Shown here: positions 26,707 to 35,680 of the stretch, piece after piece
Position numbering within the stretch: the stretch's first letter is position 1
How the letters are laid out: every line of letters starts with the position of its first letter
Source of the DNA: Anaerotignum sp.
GTDB lineage: Bacteria > Bacillota > Clostridia > Lachnospirales > Anaerotignaceae
Length of the DNA: 35,680 nucleotides
Direction: 5' to 3'
Assembly (NCBI GenBank): GCA_028710085.1
Contig: JAQUSU010000012.1
Span: forward strand, 1-35,680
Translations under genes and position numbers: made by a program
The notes under the pieces: model-generated
Seen by the model: the letters and a program-made list of their open reading frames with translations, nothing else
Database searches by the model: none
Told to the model about the DNA's origin: nothing

Positions 26707-27861
26707 ATGGCGATGAAACGTTGGTTAGCAGGTATTTTAATTGCAATGATGTGTTTGGGGACAGGCTGTGGGAATGAAGTGGAAGAGCAGGCGCCGGAGG
26801 AAACCGTCAAAACTGCTGAAGAAATCAAACAAGAAACAATACAAAATATGATAGATGCAATGACCACAGAGGAAAAAATTGGTCAGCTGCTTATGTGCGA
26901 TATTAGAAATAATCCTGACGGAACCGGTATGACGGTTTTAAGTGAGGATGCTGCGAAAAAAATAAAAGACTATCATCTGGGCGGGATAATTTTATTTGCG
27001 GAGAATCTTGACACCTTGGAACAGACTGAAAAGCTGACGGAGGATTTGCAAAAAGCGGCGGAAATTCCTTTATTCATCGGGATTGATGAAGAAGGCGGCT
27101 TGGTTTCTCGCTTGAAAAAAAGCAATATTCCTCACGAAACAATGCTTTCTCCGGGGGAAATGACGGAAACGGCACAGGCTGAGGCGGCTGGGCATTCCAT
27201 TGGGGAAACCTTGGCTGAAATAGGGGTTAATGTGGATTTTGCACCTGTTGCGGATGTGAATACAAACCCCGACAACCCTGTGATTGGGATTCGTTCCTAT
27301 TCTGATGACCCTGAAAAAGCGGCGGATATGGTGAGCGCCTTCATCCATGGCTTGCAGGGAACGGTGGTTAGTGCCACCGTAAAGCATTTCCCCGGCCATG
27401 GTGACACAGCGGCAGACAGCCATAAAGGGGAGGTATTTGTTTCCCATGATTTGGAAAGACTAAAAACAGTGGAGTTTATTCCCTTTGCCAGAGCTATTGA
27501 CGAGGGCGTTGATTTTGTAATGGTGGGGCATATTAAAACACCAAATGCCACGACGGATGGCTTACCTGCCACAATTTCTGCCCAAGCAGTAAAGCTTTTG
27601 CGGGAGGATTTAAAATTTAACGGGGTTGCTATTACTGATGCTATGAATATGCAGGCGATTACGGAGTATTATGGCGTGGGGGAATCGGCGGTGATGTCTG
27701 TTTCGGCGGGAATAGATATTGTGTTAATGCCGGCGGATTTGGAGGAGGCTTATCAGGCTTTACTGCTTGCTGTCCAAGAAGGCCGTATTTCCCAAGAACG
27801 TTTGGAGGAAAGCCTTTGGAGAATATTAGGGCTAAAGTATGACAAGGGTTTCATAAAATAG
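26707..27861 (+). CDS. GH3-family beta-N-acetylhexosaminidase-like lipoprotein (NagZ-like)
   Basis: Lipobox CLGTGC; KHFPGHGDTAADSHKGEV signature; GIDEEGGLVSRL; ITDAMNM. Confidence 0.93.
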   Translation: MAMKRWLAGILIAMMCLGTGCGNEVEEQAPEETVKTAEEIKQETIQNMIDAMTTEEKIGQLLMCDIRNNPDGTGMTVLSEDAAKKIKDYHLGGIILFAENLDTLEQTEKLTEDLQKAAEIPLFIGIDEEGGLVSRLKKSNIPHETMLSPGEMTETAQAEAAGHSIGETLAEIGVNVDFAPVADVNTNPDNPVIGIRSYSDDPEKAADMVSAFIHGLQGTVVSATVKHFPGHGDTAADSHKGEVFVSHDLERLKTVEFIPFARAIDEGVDFVMVGHIKTPNATTDGLPATISAQAVKLLREDLKFNGVAITDAMNMQAITEYYGVGESAVMSVSAGIDIVLMPADLEEAYQALLLAVQEGRISQERLEESLWRILGLKYDKGFIK

Positions 27862-27973
27862 GAAGAATTCTCTTGAAAATATGAATATGAGAAGCTATAA
27901 TCAAATTTACAGGTTTTTTGGGCATAAAATGCCCGAAAAGGTCGGATTTTAGAAAAGTAGGGAGGTGATGGAC

Positions 27974-30205
27974 ATGGCAACGGCAGAGCAATTGTTTCAA
28001 GAATTACTGGAACGGATTAAGCTGTATCATCCGTCTAAGGACTATGGGTTGTTGGTGCGGGCTTATGAGCTAGCGGTAGATGCGCATAAGGAACAAAAGA
28101 GAAGGTCTGGCGAGCCATATATTATCCATCCCCTGAAAGTGGCTTATATTTTGGCGGAGCTGGAATTGGATATGGAATCCATCATTGCGGGAATCCTCCA
28201 TGATGTGATTGAAGATACCAGTTATAGCCATGAGGATATTGCTAAAATGTTTGGTGAGGAAATTGCAAGCTTGGTAGATGGTGTTACAAAGCTGGGAAAG
28301 ATTTCTTATACCACCAAAGAAGAAATTCAAGCCGAGAATTATCGTAAAATGTTCCTTGCTATGGCAAAGGATATTCGTGTTATTTTAATTAAGCTGGCGG
28401 ACAGACTGCATAATATGCGTACGCTTAATTATATGACGCCTGAAAAGCAACGTGAAAAAGCCCAGGAAACATTGGATATTTATGCTCCCTTGGCACACAG
28501 ACTGGGTATTTCCAAAATCCGCACGGAAATGGAGGATCTTTGCTTCAAATATTTGAACCCGGAAGCCTATTTTGATTTGGCGGGAAAGATTGAGAAAAAA
28601 CGTGTAGAACGGGAAGCCTTTGTTCAAAGTATTGTGGCTGAGGTCAAGGAAAAGATGGACGAAGCCGGAATTTCCGGCAAAATTGAAGGCAGAAGCAAGC
28701 ATTTTTTCAGCATATACAAAAAAATGGTCAATCAAAATAAGACCTTGGATCAGATTTATGATTTGTTTGCAGTGCGGGCAATTGTAGACAGTATCAAGGA
28801 TTGTTATGCTGTTTTGGGCATTGTGCATACTATGTACACGCCGATGCTGGGGCGGTTTAAAGACTATATTGCCATGCCAAAGCCAAATATGTATCAGTCC
28901 TTGCATAACACGCTGATTGGGCCTAACGGACAGCCCTTTGAAATTCAGATTCGTACCTGGGATATGCACCGTACCAGTGAATATGGTATTGCTGCCCATT
29001 GGAAATATAAGGAAGGTATCACCGGGGATTCCAGCGATAAAACGGAAGAAGAAAAGCTGGTTTGGCTGCGCCAGATTTTGGAATGGCAAAGAGATATGTC
29101 CGATAATAAGGAATATTTGGATACCATTAAGCTGGACTTAAATGTATTTACCACCCAGGTTTATGCTTTTACACCCCAAGGAAGGGTCATTCAGCTTCCC
29201 AAGGATTCCACACCCATTGACTTTGCCTATATGATTCATTCTGCTGTGGGAAATAAAATGGTGGGGGCAAGGGTCAACAATCGAATGGTAACCATTGACT
29301 ATAATATTCAAAACGGGGATATTGTAGAAATAATGACCTCCCAAAATTCCAAGGGACCGAGCCGAGATTGGTTGGCGTTGGTGAAAAGCTCTCAAGCCAG
29401 ATCAAAAATAAAGCAATGGTTTAAAAAGGAAGATAAGGAAGAAAACATTCTTCGCGGAAAAGAAATGCTTCTGAGCGATATGAAGAAAAAGGGCTATGCG
29501 TCCAGTGATCTTCTACGTCCCGAGTGGATGGAGATGATTATGAACAAGTATGATTTCAAAGAATGGGATGCCATTATGGCTGCCGTTGGCTATGGCGGAA
29601 TCAAGGAAGGCCAGCTTGTTAACAGGCTGATTGATGAGTATTTAAAAGAAAAGCGGAAAAAGCAGACTGCCGAGGAAATACTGCAGGATTTTGAAAAAAC
29701 CGTTGACCAGAAGCCCCCTGTCAAGAAGAAAAAGAATAAAAGTGGCATTGTGGTTGAAGGGATTGGCGATGTTCCCGTTCGTTTTTCAAAGTGTTGCAGT
29801 CCTGTTCCAGGGGATGAGATTATTGGCTTTGTTACAAGAGGTCGTGGTGTTACCATTCATCGAACAGACTGTGTTAATATTATGAATTTGAGTGATGAGG
29901 AAAGAGGCCGCTTGATTAATTGCGAATGGGACGCGCAGTATACCCATGGTGATGTTTTAAGTGCGGCTTATTTGGCGGAAATCCGTGTGATTGCCAATGA
30001 TAGAAACGGTTTGTTATTTGAAATTAGCCGCCTATTAGCGGATGAAGATGTTGCGGTAAAGGGATTTAATATCCGTACTACCAAGGATCAGCTGGCGATT
30101 TTTAATATTACGCTGGAAATTAGAACGAAGGACCAGCTGGTGCGAATTACCAAGCGTCTCAAGGGCGTTAAGGATGTTATAGATATAGAGCGTGTGACAG
30201 GATAG
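27974..30205 (+). CDS. relA: RelA/SpoT bifunctional (p)ppGpp synthetase/hydrolase
   Basis: HD (AGILHDVIEDT), RelA-SpoT synthetase (YQSLHNTLIGPNGQPFEIQIRTWDMH), TGS and ACT domains; SD GGAGGTGA. Confidence 0.97.
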   Translation: MATAEQLFQELLERIKLYHPSKDYGLLVRAYELAVDAHKEQKRRSGEPYIIHPLKVAYILAELELDMESIIAGILHDVIEDTSYSHEDIAKMFGEEIASLVDGVTKLGKISYTTKEEIQAENYRKMFLAMAKDIRVILIKLADRLHNMRTLNYMTPEKQREKAQETLDIYAPLAHRLGISKIRTEMEDLCFKYLNPEAYFDLAGKIEKKRVEREAFVQSIVAEVKEKMDEAGISGKIEGRSKHFFSIYKKMVNQNKTLDQIYDLFAVRAIVDSIKDCYAVLGIVHTMYTPMLGRFKDYIAMPKPNMYQSLHNTLIGPNGQPFEIQIRTWDMHRTSEYGIAAHWKYKEGITGDSSDKTEEEKLVWLRQILEWQRDMSDNKEYLDTIKLDLNVFTTQVYAFTPQGRVIQLPKDSTPIDFAYMIHSAVGNKMVGARVNNRMVTIDYNIQNGDIVEIMTSQNSKGPSRDWLALVKSSQARSKIKQWFKKEDKEENILRGKEMLLSDMKKKGYASSDLLRPEWMEMIMNKYDFKEWDAIMAAVGYGGIKEGQLVNRLIDEYLKEKRKKQTAEEILQDFEKTVDQKPPVKKKKNKSGIVVEGIGDVPVRFSKCCSPVPGDEIIGFVTRGRGVTIHRTDCVNIMNLSDEERGRLINCEWDAQYTHGDVLSAAYLAEIRVIANDRNGLLFEISRLLADEDVAVKGFNIRTTKDQLAIFNITLEIRTKDQLVRITKRLKGVKDVIDIERVTG

Positions 30206-30220
30206 AAACAGGAGGAGCTT

Positions 30221-30673
30221 ATGCGTGGGGTATTGCAAAGAGTGACAGAGGCGAGCGTTACGGTGGAGGGGCAGGTAATTGGCGAAATCGGAAAGGGCAT
30301 TATGGTGCTTTTCGGGATACTGGGAACTGACGATGAGAAAACCATGGAATATATGCTGGACAAAGTGGTAAACCTTCGTATTTTTGAAGATGAAAACGGA
30401 AAAATGAACCTTTCCTTGCTGGACATTCAAGGGGAGCTGCTCATTGTTCCCAACTTTACCCTATATGGCGATGCAAGAAAAGGCAGAAGACCGGGATATT
30501 CCTCAGGGGCTGCACCTGATATTGCAGCAGGGTTATTTGAAAGATTATGCGAAAAAGCAAAAGAAATGCCCATAAAAAGGGTTGCAACAGGCCGGTTTCA
30601 GGCGAACATGAAGGTTGCCTTGGTAAACGATGGCCCTGTTACATTATTATTGGATAGCGAAAAATTATTTTAG
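30221..30673 (+). CDS. dtd: D-aminoacyl-tRNA deacylase
   Basis: MRGVLQRVTEASVTVEGQVIGEIGKGIMVLFGI, NFTLYGDARKGRRPGYSSGAAP. Confidence 0.97.
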   Translation: MRGVLQRVTEASVTVEGQVIGEIGKGIMVLFGILGTDDEKTMEYMLDKVVNLRIFEDENGKMNLSLLDIQGELLIVPNFTLYGDARKGRRPGYSSGAAPDIAAGLFERLCEKAKEMPIKRVATGRFQANMKVALVNDGPVTLLLDSEKLF

Positions 30674-30688
30674 TAAAGGAATTCGCAA

Positions 30689-32137
30689 ATGATATATTAT
30701 ATGCTTCAAGGACATGAACTGCAAAATGATGTGCAAACCATGATTCAGGTTTTTTACCCGAACCTTCATTATATTCGTGCCCAAGAGGTTGCACCCTTGG
30801 GGTTATCGATTATAAGCAGCATGGAAAAAGGCATTGCTTCGGCAATGCTTTATCGTGATGGGGAAAAAACAAACAGCTGGTCCATGGAGTACGAAGATGG
30901 CACAGGGGAAAAGGAAGAAAAGCGACTGGTGAAGCGGGCGATTTATGAGCTGTTAAAGGAAGAAACAGGGCTTCGCCCGCAATGGGGCTTACTCACAGGG
31001 GTTCGCCCGGCGAAGATTATCAGCGGGCTTTTGGCAGAGGGAAAAAGCGAGGCATATTGCTTGGATTACCTCATGAAGGATTATTTGGTGATGGAGCATA
31101 AGGCGAAGCTTGCCCTTACCGTTGCGAAGGCGGAGCAAAAGCTTCTGGAGGGAAATAAACCCAACGAAATCAGTCTGTATATTGGCATTCCCTTTTGCCC
31201 GACCAGATGCCTATACTGTTCCTTTACGTCTTACCCCTTGGCACAGTATAAGGACAGGGTAGACGAATATTTGGATGCCATGTTTCGGGAATTGGAGTTT
31301 TTGGCTGAATACGCGAAGGACTTTCATTTGAGAAGCATTTATATCGGCGGTGGTACGCCCACCTCCTTGAATGAGCAGCAGCTGGAGCGGCTGTTGAACA
31401 AGGTGGCTGATCTTTTTGATACAAAAGATATGGAATATACCGTGGAAGCGGGGCGTCCCGATACCATTACAAGGGAAAAGCTGCAACTGATGAAGGAATA
31501 TGGCGTAAATCGTATTTCCATCAATCCCCAAACCATGAATGAGGAAACCTTAAAAGCCATTGGGAGAAGGCATTCCGTGGAGGATATTCGCCGTGTTTTT
31601 TATGAGGCAAGGGAATTGGGCCATGAAAACATCAATATGGATTTAATTTTGGGACTGCCTGGCGAGGTACCTTTGGATGTGGAGCATACTATGCAGGAAA
31701 TTTTGGAGCTGTCGCCTGATAATATTACGGTGCATACCCTAGCGGTAAAAAGAGCCTCTCGCTTAAAAGAGGAGTTTGACCAGCATACCCTCTCAACGGC
31801 GGAGGCTTTAGAGGAAATGCTTGCCATTGCGGCAGAATATGCGAAAAAAATGGGCATGGAGCCTTATTATATGTACCGCCAGAAAAATATGGTGGGGAAT
31901 TTTGAAAACGTTGGATACTGTCATCCCGGAAAAGAGGGGGAATATAACGTTCAAATCATGGAGGAAAAGCAGACAATTTTAGCCGCGGGGGCAGGGGCAA
32001 GCACAAAAACTGTCGACCCCAAAACGAATCAAATTGAGCGAATTTTTAACGTCAAGAGCGTAGAGGATTATATTTCAAGAATTGACGAAATGATTGAACG
32101 TAAGAAAAAGGGATTACCTGGAGGAGGATTAAAATGA
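30689..32137 (+). CDS. hemZ: HemZ-like coproporphyrinogen III oxidase/dehydrogenase (radical SAM)
   Basis: GIPFCPTRCLYCSFTSYPL (CxxxCxxC), YIGGGTPTSL, typical position before hisS. Confidence 0.93.
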   Translation: MIYYMLQGHELQNDVQTMIQVFYPNLHYIRAQEVAPLGLSIISSMEKGIASAMLYRDGEKTNSWSMEYEDGTGEKEEKRLVKRAIYELLKEETGLRPQWGLLTGVRPAKIISGLLAEGKSEAYCLDYLMKDYLVMEHKAKLALTVAKAEQKLLEGNKPNEISLYIGIPFCPTRCLYCSFTSYPLAQYKDRVDEYLDAMFRELEFLAEYAKDFHLRSIYIGGGTPTSLNEQQLERLLNKVADLFDTKDMEYTVEAGRPDTITREKLQLMKEYGVNRISINPQTMNEETLKAIGRRHSVEDIRRVFYEARELGHENINMDLILGLPGEVPLDVEHTMQEILELSPDNITVHTLAVKRASRLKEEFDQHTLSTAEALEEMLAIAAEYAKKMGMEPYYMYRQKNMVGNFENVGYCHPGKEGEYNVQIMEEKQTILAAGAGASTKTVDPKTNQIERIFNVKSVEDYISRIDEMIERKKKGLPGGGLK

Positions 32138-33381
32138 TTCAGTTGGTGAAGGGAACAAAGGATATTTATGGGGCGGAAGTAACCGTTTGGCAGGAAATCG
32201 AGAAAAAAATGAGAGATATTTGCCAGAACTTTGGCATCGGCGAAATCAGAACGCCGATTATTGAGTTTACAGAGCTTTTTGCCCGTGGCGTTGGCGAAAC
32301 AACGGATATTGTGCAAAAGGAAATGTATACCTTTCATGATGATGGCGACAGATGCTTAACCCTACGTCCTGAGGGAACGGCAGGTGTTGCCCGTGCGTAT
32401 ATTGAGCATGGAATGCACAATCAGGCACAGCCAACGAAGCTTTATTATATCTCTCCTACCTTCCGGTGTGAAAATACCCAGGCGGGGCGGCAGCGCCAGT
32501 TTCACCAATTTGGGGTGGAAATGCTGGGTTCTTATAGTGCTGCTCAGGATGCGGAGGCAATTTCTGTGGCGGCGGCTTTGCTTGAGGAAATGGGAATTAA
32601 GGGTGTTGAGCTGCGGATGAACAGCTTAGGCTGCTCTGAATGCCGCAGTCACTATAACAAAATACTGCGAGATTTTATTGGACAAAATCTGGACAAGCTT
32701 TGCCCAACTTGCAAGGAGCGTTTTGAAAAAAATCCTCTACGCGTTTTGGATTGCAAGGAAGAAAGCTGTCAAAGGATTATTGCCAATGCACCCTCTGTTT
32801 TAGAATGCCTGGATGGGGAATGTACCGAGCATTTCCAGAAGGTACAGGATATTTTGACGGAAATGGGCATTGCCTTTACCATAGACCCGAAAATTGTGCG
32901 CGGACTGGATTATTATACAAGAACGGTTTTTGAATTTGTTTCCGATGGATTAACCGTTTGCGGTGGCGGCCGTTACGATAATTTAATTGAGGAATGCGGC
33001 GGAAAGCCAACGGGTGCCGTTGGGTTTGGCTTGGGCATTGAACGACTGGTCATGATTTTGGAAAAGCAAAAGGGCGAAATTACAGAAGTTCCTCAAAGGG
33101 ATGTATTTATCGGTTCTATGGGGAAAAAAGGCTTTTTGAAGGCACAGGGGCTGACCTTAGTGCTACGAAAGGCAGGAATTTCTGCGGATTGTGATACGGT
33201 TGAGAGAAGCGTAAAGGCGCAGATGAAGTATGCAAACAAAATTGGTGCGAAATATTCCCTGGTTATTGGTGAGAGCGAATTGGAGAATGATACGGTTGAG
33301 CTAAAGGAAATGGAAACAGGAGAAAAAACAGTGATTTCTCTTTCTGAGGTTCCTCAAGTTTTAGCTCAAAAGTGTAAATAA
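32134..33381 (+). CDS. hisS: Histidyl-tRNA synthetase
   Basis: KGTKDIYG, LRPEGTAGVARAYIEHG, GLDYYTRTVFEFV, GGGRYDNLI; ATGA overlap with hemZ. Confidence 0.97.
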   Translation: MIQLVKGTKDIYGAEVTVWQEIEKKMRDICQNFGIGEIRTPIIEFTELFARGVGETTDIVQKEMYTFHDDGDRCLTLRPEGTAGVARAYIEHGMHNQAQPTKLYYISPTFRCENTQAGRQRQFHQFGVEMLGSYSAAQDAEAISVAAALLEEMGIKGVELRMNSLGCSECRSHYNKILRDFIGQNLDKLCPTCKERFEKNPLRVLDCKEESCQRIIANAPSVLECLDGECTEHFQKVQDILTEMGIAFTIDPKIVRGLDYYTRTVFEFVSDGLTVCGGGRYDNLIEECGGKPTGAVGFGLGIERLVMILEKQKGEITEVPQRDVFIGSMGKKGFLKAQGLTLVLRKAGISADCDTVERSVKAQMKYANKIGAKYSLVIGESELENDTVELKEMETGEKTVISLSEVPQVLAQKCK

Positions 33382-33388
33382 TATATTG

Positions 33389-33424
33389 AAAAGCGACTCT
33401 TTTATAAAAAGGGCGCTTTTTTTA
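33389..33424 (+). terminator. Terminator after hisS
   Basis: AAAAGCGACTCTTTTATAAAAAGGGCGCTTTTTTT. Confidence 0.7.
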
Positions 33425-33555
33425 TTGCGTGATTTGAAAAATGTAGATTTATGAGATTTCCTTGTATTCTAGTAGGGAGTTTGTTAGTATAGAATAAAAT
33501 CTATGTGTCAAAATGCCGTGTATTTTATTTTTTCAAATTTCAAGGAGGAAATGTA

Positions 33556-34926
33556 TTGAAAATCGTAATTGTGGGAGATGGCAAGGTGGGCAGTACCATT
33601 GCAAGCCAGCTTACCTTAGAAGGACATGACGTAATCGTAATAGATAGTAATCCCTCTGTTTTGACAAAAGCCGGAAATACCATGGATATCTTTTGCATTG
33701 AAGGAAATGGGGCAACGGCCGCTGCTTTAAATCAAGCAGGTGTGAAGAAAGCAAATGTTTTAATTGCTGTAACCTCGGCGGACGAGGTCAATATGCTTTG
33801 CTGTTTATTGGGCAAAAAGCTAGGGGCAAAGCATACCATTGCCCGTGTGCGTAATCCCGAATATTTTGCACAGATGAACCTGATTAAGGAAGAATTGGGG
33901 TTAAGTATGGCGGTAAATCCCGAATTGGCGGCGGCAACGGAGATTTCCCGCTTGCTCAGGTTCCCATCTGCAATTAAAATAGAGCCCTTTGCTCGCGGAA
34001 GGGTTGAGCTGGTAGAATTGAAAATACCGGAACACAGCCCGTTGGATGGCATGCCCCTTTGGGCAATTTACAAGGAGTTCCAAGTAAAAATACTGATTTG
34101 TGCAGTGCAGCGCGAGGACGAGGTAATTATTCCTGCCGGAGATTTTGTTTTAAAATCAGGGGATAAAATCAATATTACGGCTTCTCATATAGAAATTGCG
34201 AGTTTCTTCCGCACCATCGGGATTTTCCGCAGCGGTGTAAAATCGGTAATGATTATTGGTGGCGGCAGAATTGCATATTATTTGGCAAAAGAGCTAAGCG
34301 CAATCCATGTTAAGGTTAAAATAATCGAAAGAGACTTAAAACGGTGCGAATATCTTTGTGAGATGCTGCCCGATTCTGTAATCATTCATGGTGACGGGAC
34401 GGAGAAGGAACTTTTGCACGAAGAGGGCTTGGAAAAAACAGATGCCTTTGTTACCTTGACGGGCATGGATGAGGAAAATATTATTGCTGCATTATATGCC
34501 AAGGAAAAGAAGGTTTCGAAGGTGATTGCCAAGGTCAACAAAATTTCTTTTCACGAAATTTTGGATAATTTAAATATTGATAGCTTTATTTCGCCCAAAA
34601 CCATTGCTGCGCAAAATATTGTGCGTTATGTGCGTGCTATGAAAAATTCTGCAACAAGCAACAATATTGTAACCTTGCATACCATGATTAACGACCGCGT
34701 TGAAGCTGTGGAGTTTCGGGTCCAGAAGGATTCCCCTGTTGTCGGGATTCCCCTCAAGAGCTTTAAAAGAAGAGATGGGCTGATTGTGGCTGCAATCATT
34801 CGAGGGACACAAATTATTTTCCCGGGTGGAAATGATAGCATTGAGAAGGGCGACAACGTTGTGATTGTTACAACAAAAAAACACCTTACGGATTTAAATG
34901 AAATTCAAGAAAAAAATGGAGATTAA
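33556..34926 (+). CDS. trkA: Trk potassium uptake protein TrkA (two NAD-binding/RCK domains), TTG start
   Basis: KIVIVGDGKVGSTIASQL and VMIIGGGRIAYYLAKEL Rossmann motifs with RCK-C domains; SD AAGGAGG before TTG 33556. Confidence 0.93.
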   Translation: MKIVIVGDGKVGSTIASQLTLEGHDVIVIDSNPSVLTKAGNTMDIFCIEGNGATAAALNQAGVKKANVLIAVTSADEVNMLCCLLGKKLGAKHTIARVRNPEYFAQMNLIKEELGLSMAVNPELAAATEISRLLRFPSAIKIEPFARGRVELVELKIPEHSPLDGMPLWAIYKEFQVKILICAVQREDEVIIPAGDFVLKSGDKINITASHIEIASFFRTIGIFRSGVKSVMIIGGGRIAYYLAKELSAIHVKVKIIERDLKRCEYLCEMLPDSVIIHGDGTEKELLHEEGLEKTDAFVTLTGMDEENIIAALYAKEKKVSKVIAKVNKISFHEILDNLNIDSFISPKTIAAQNIVRYVRAMKNSATSNNIVTLHTMINDRVEAVEFRVQKDSPVVGIPLKSFKRRDGLIVAAIIRGTQIIFPGGNDSIEKGDNVVIVTTKKHLTDLNEIQEKNGD

Positions 34927-34928
34927 TT

Positions 34929-35680
34929 ATGAATTATCGCATGATGGCTTATATTTTAGGCAATATCCTCAGAGTGGAAGGATTATTTTTATCTATGCCT
35001 GCCTTGCTTGCGGTGTTTTACGTAGAAAAGAAGGCTCTTTTTGCTTTTGGGATTACCATTTGTATTGCAATGATCGTTGGCAGTATTCTTACGAAAGCTG
35101 AGCCAAAGGACAGGAAAATATATGGTCGGGAAGGGTTTGTCATTGTAGCGCTTGCGTGGATTGCTATGTCTTTTTTTGGTGCAATGCCATTTTATTTCAG
35201 CGGAGCCATTGAAGGCCCTGTAAACTGTTTTTTTGAAACGGTTTCGGGGTTTACAACAACAGGGGCTTCTATCCTTACGGAAATTGAAGGCTTGCCTATG
35301 AGTATTTTGTTTTGGCGAAGCTTCACCCACTGGATTGGCGGTATGGGAATTTTGGTATTTATGTTGGCAATTATGCCTGCTGTAGACGAGCGTTCCATGC
35401 ATTTAATGCGTGCGGAAGCGCCGGGGCCGTTGGTGAACAAGCTGGTGCCGAAGGTGAAAACAACGGCAAAGCTTTTGTATGAAATGTATATTATTTTAAC
35501 GTTACTTGAAATTTTTTTACTGGTTTTAGGTGGGATGCCTGTATTTGACAGTATTGTAAATACCTTTTCAACAGCGGGAACAGGTGGATTTGCCATAAAA
35601 AATGCCAGTATAGCGGCGTATGAAAATTCCTATTTTGAGTATGTAATTACTGTTTTTATGTTTTTGTTTAGCGTGAATTT
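34929..35680 (+). CDS. trkH: TrkH/KtrB-family potassium transporter, 3' truncated by window end (not in ORF track)
   Basis: My translation from ATG 34929: MNYRMMAYILGNILRVEGLFLSMPAL...ETVSGFTTTGASIL...FWRSFTHWIGGMGILVF...NTFSTAGTGGFA; open to end. Confidence 0.93.
   Translation, partial: MNYRMMAYILGNILRVEGLFLSMPALLAVFYVEKKALFAFGITICIAMIVGSILTKAEPKDRKIYGREGFVIVALAWIAMSFFGAMPFYFSGAIEGPVNCFFETVSGFTTTGASILTEIEGLPMSILFWRSFTHWIGGMGILVFMLAIMPAVDERSMHLMRAEAPGPLVNKLVPKVKTTAKLLYEMYIILTLLEIFLLVLGGMPVFDSIVNTFSTAGTGGFAIKNASIAAYENSYFEYVITVFMFLFSVN

Noticed and set aside
27912-27944. GGGCATaaaATGCCC hairpin upstream of relA as a riboswitch or regulator
   Set aside because: Very short hairpin; probably the GH3 gene terminator or chance; not enough structure to call

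Overview
The window looks like a chromosomal segment of a low-GC Firmicute, probably a clostridium. Nearly all of it is housekeeping genes: lgt (3' end), a Uup-like ABC-F ATPase, a CNNM/CorC-type CBS membrane protein, a LysM+GH18 spore-hydrolase-like protein, a TlpA/redoxin-like lipoprotein, an OmpR-type two-component system, a copper-amine-oxidase-N-like lipoprotein, a PHP phosphoesterase, a TIGR04086-like membrane protein, secD-secF-recJ-apt, radical SAM/HdeD-like/TetR, an AEC permease, rplS-lepB-rbgA, NUDIX, a Xer-like recombinase, a TtcA-like protein, a GH3 NagZ-like lipoprotein, relA-dtd-hemZ-hisS and trkA-trkH (trkH runs off the 3' end). I see no CRISPR array, prophage, defence island or transposase gene. 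The most interesting material is non-coding. (1) There is a three-copy dispersed ~178-bp palindromic, MITE-like element at 2254-2431, 6596-6773 and 9483-9578 (the last internally deleted). Its arms pair best, through G.U wobbles, in a minus-strand RNA. (2) There is a second dispersed multi-stem-loop element in two copies at 5176-5394 and 26367-26518; copy 1 is bracketed by twin palindromes. (3) The secD leader is hairpin-rich and may be an attenuator. (4) The redoxin-like lipoprotein has a degenerate CxxC motif (CYPD). All functional statements are inferences from reading the sequence; no database search was run.
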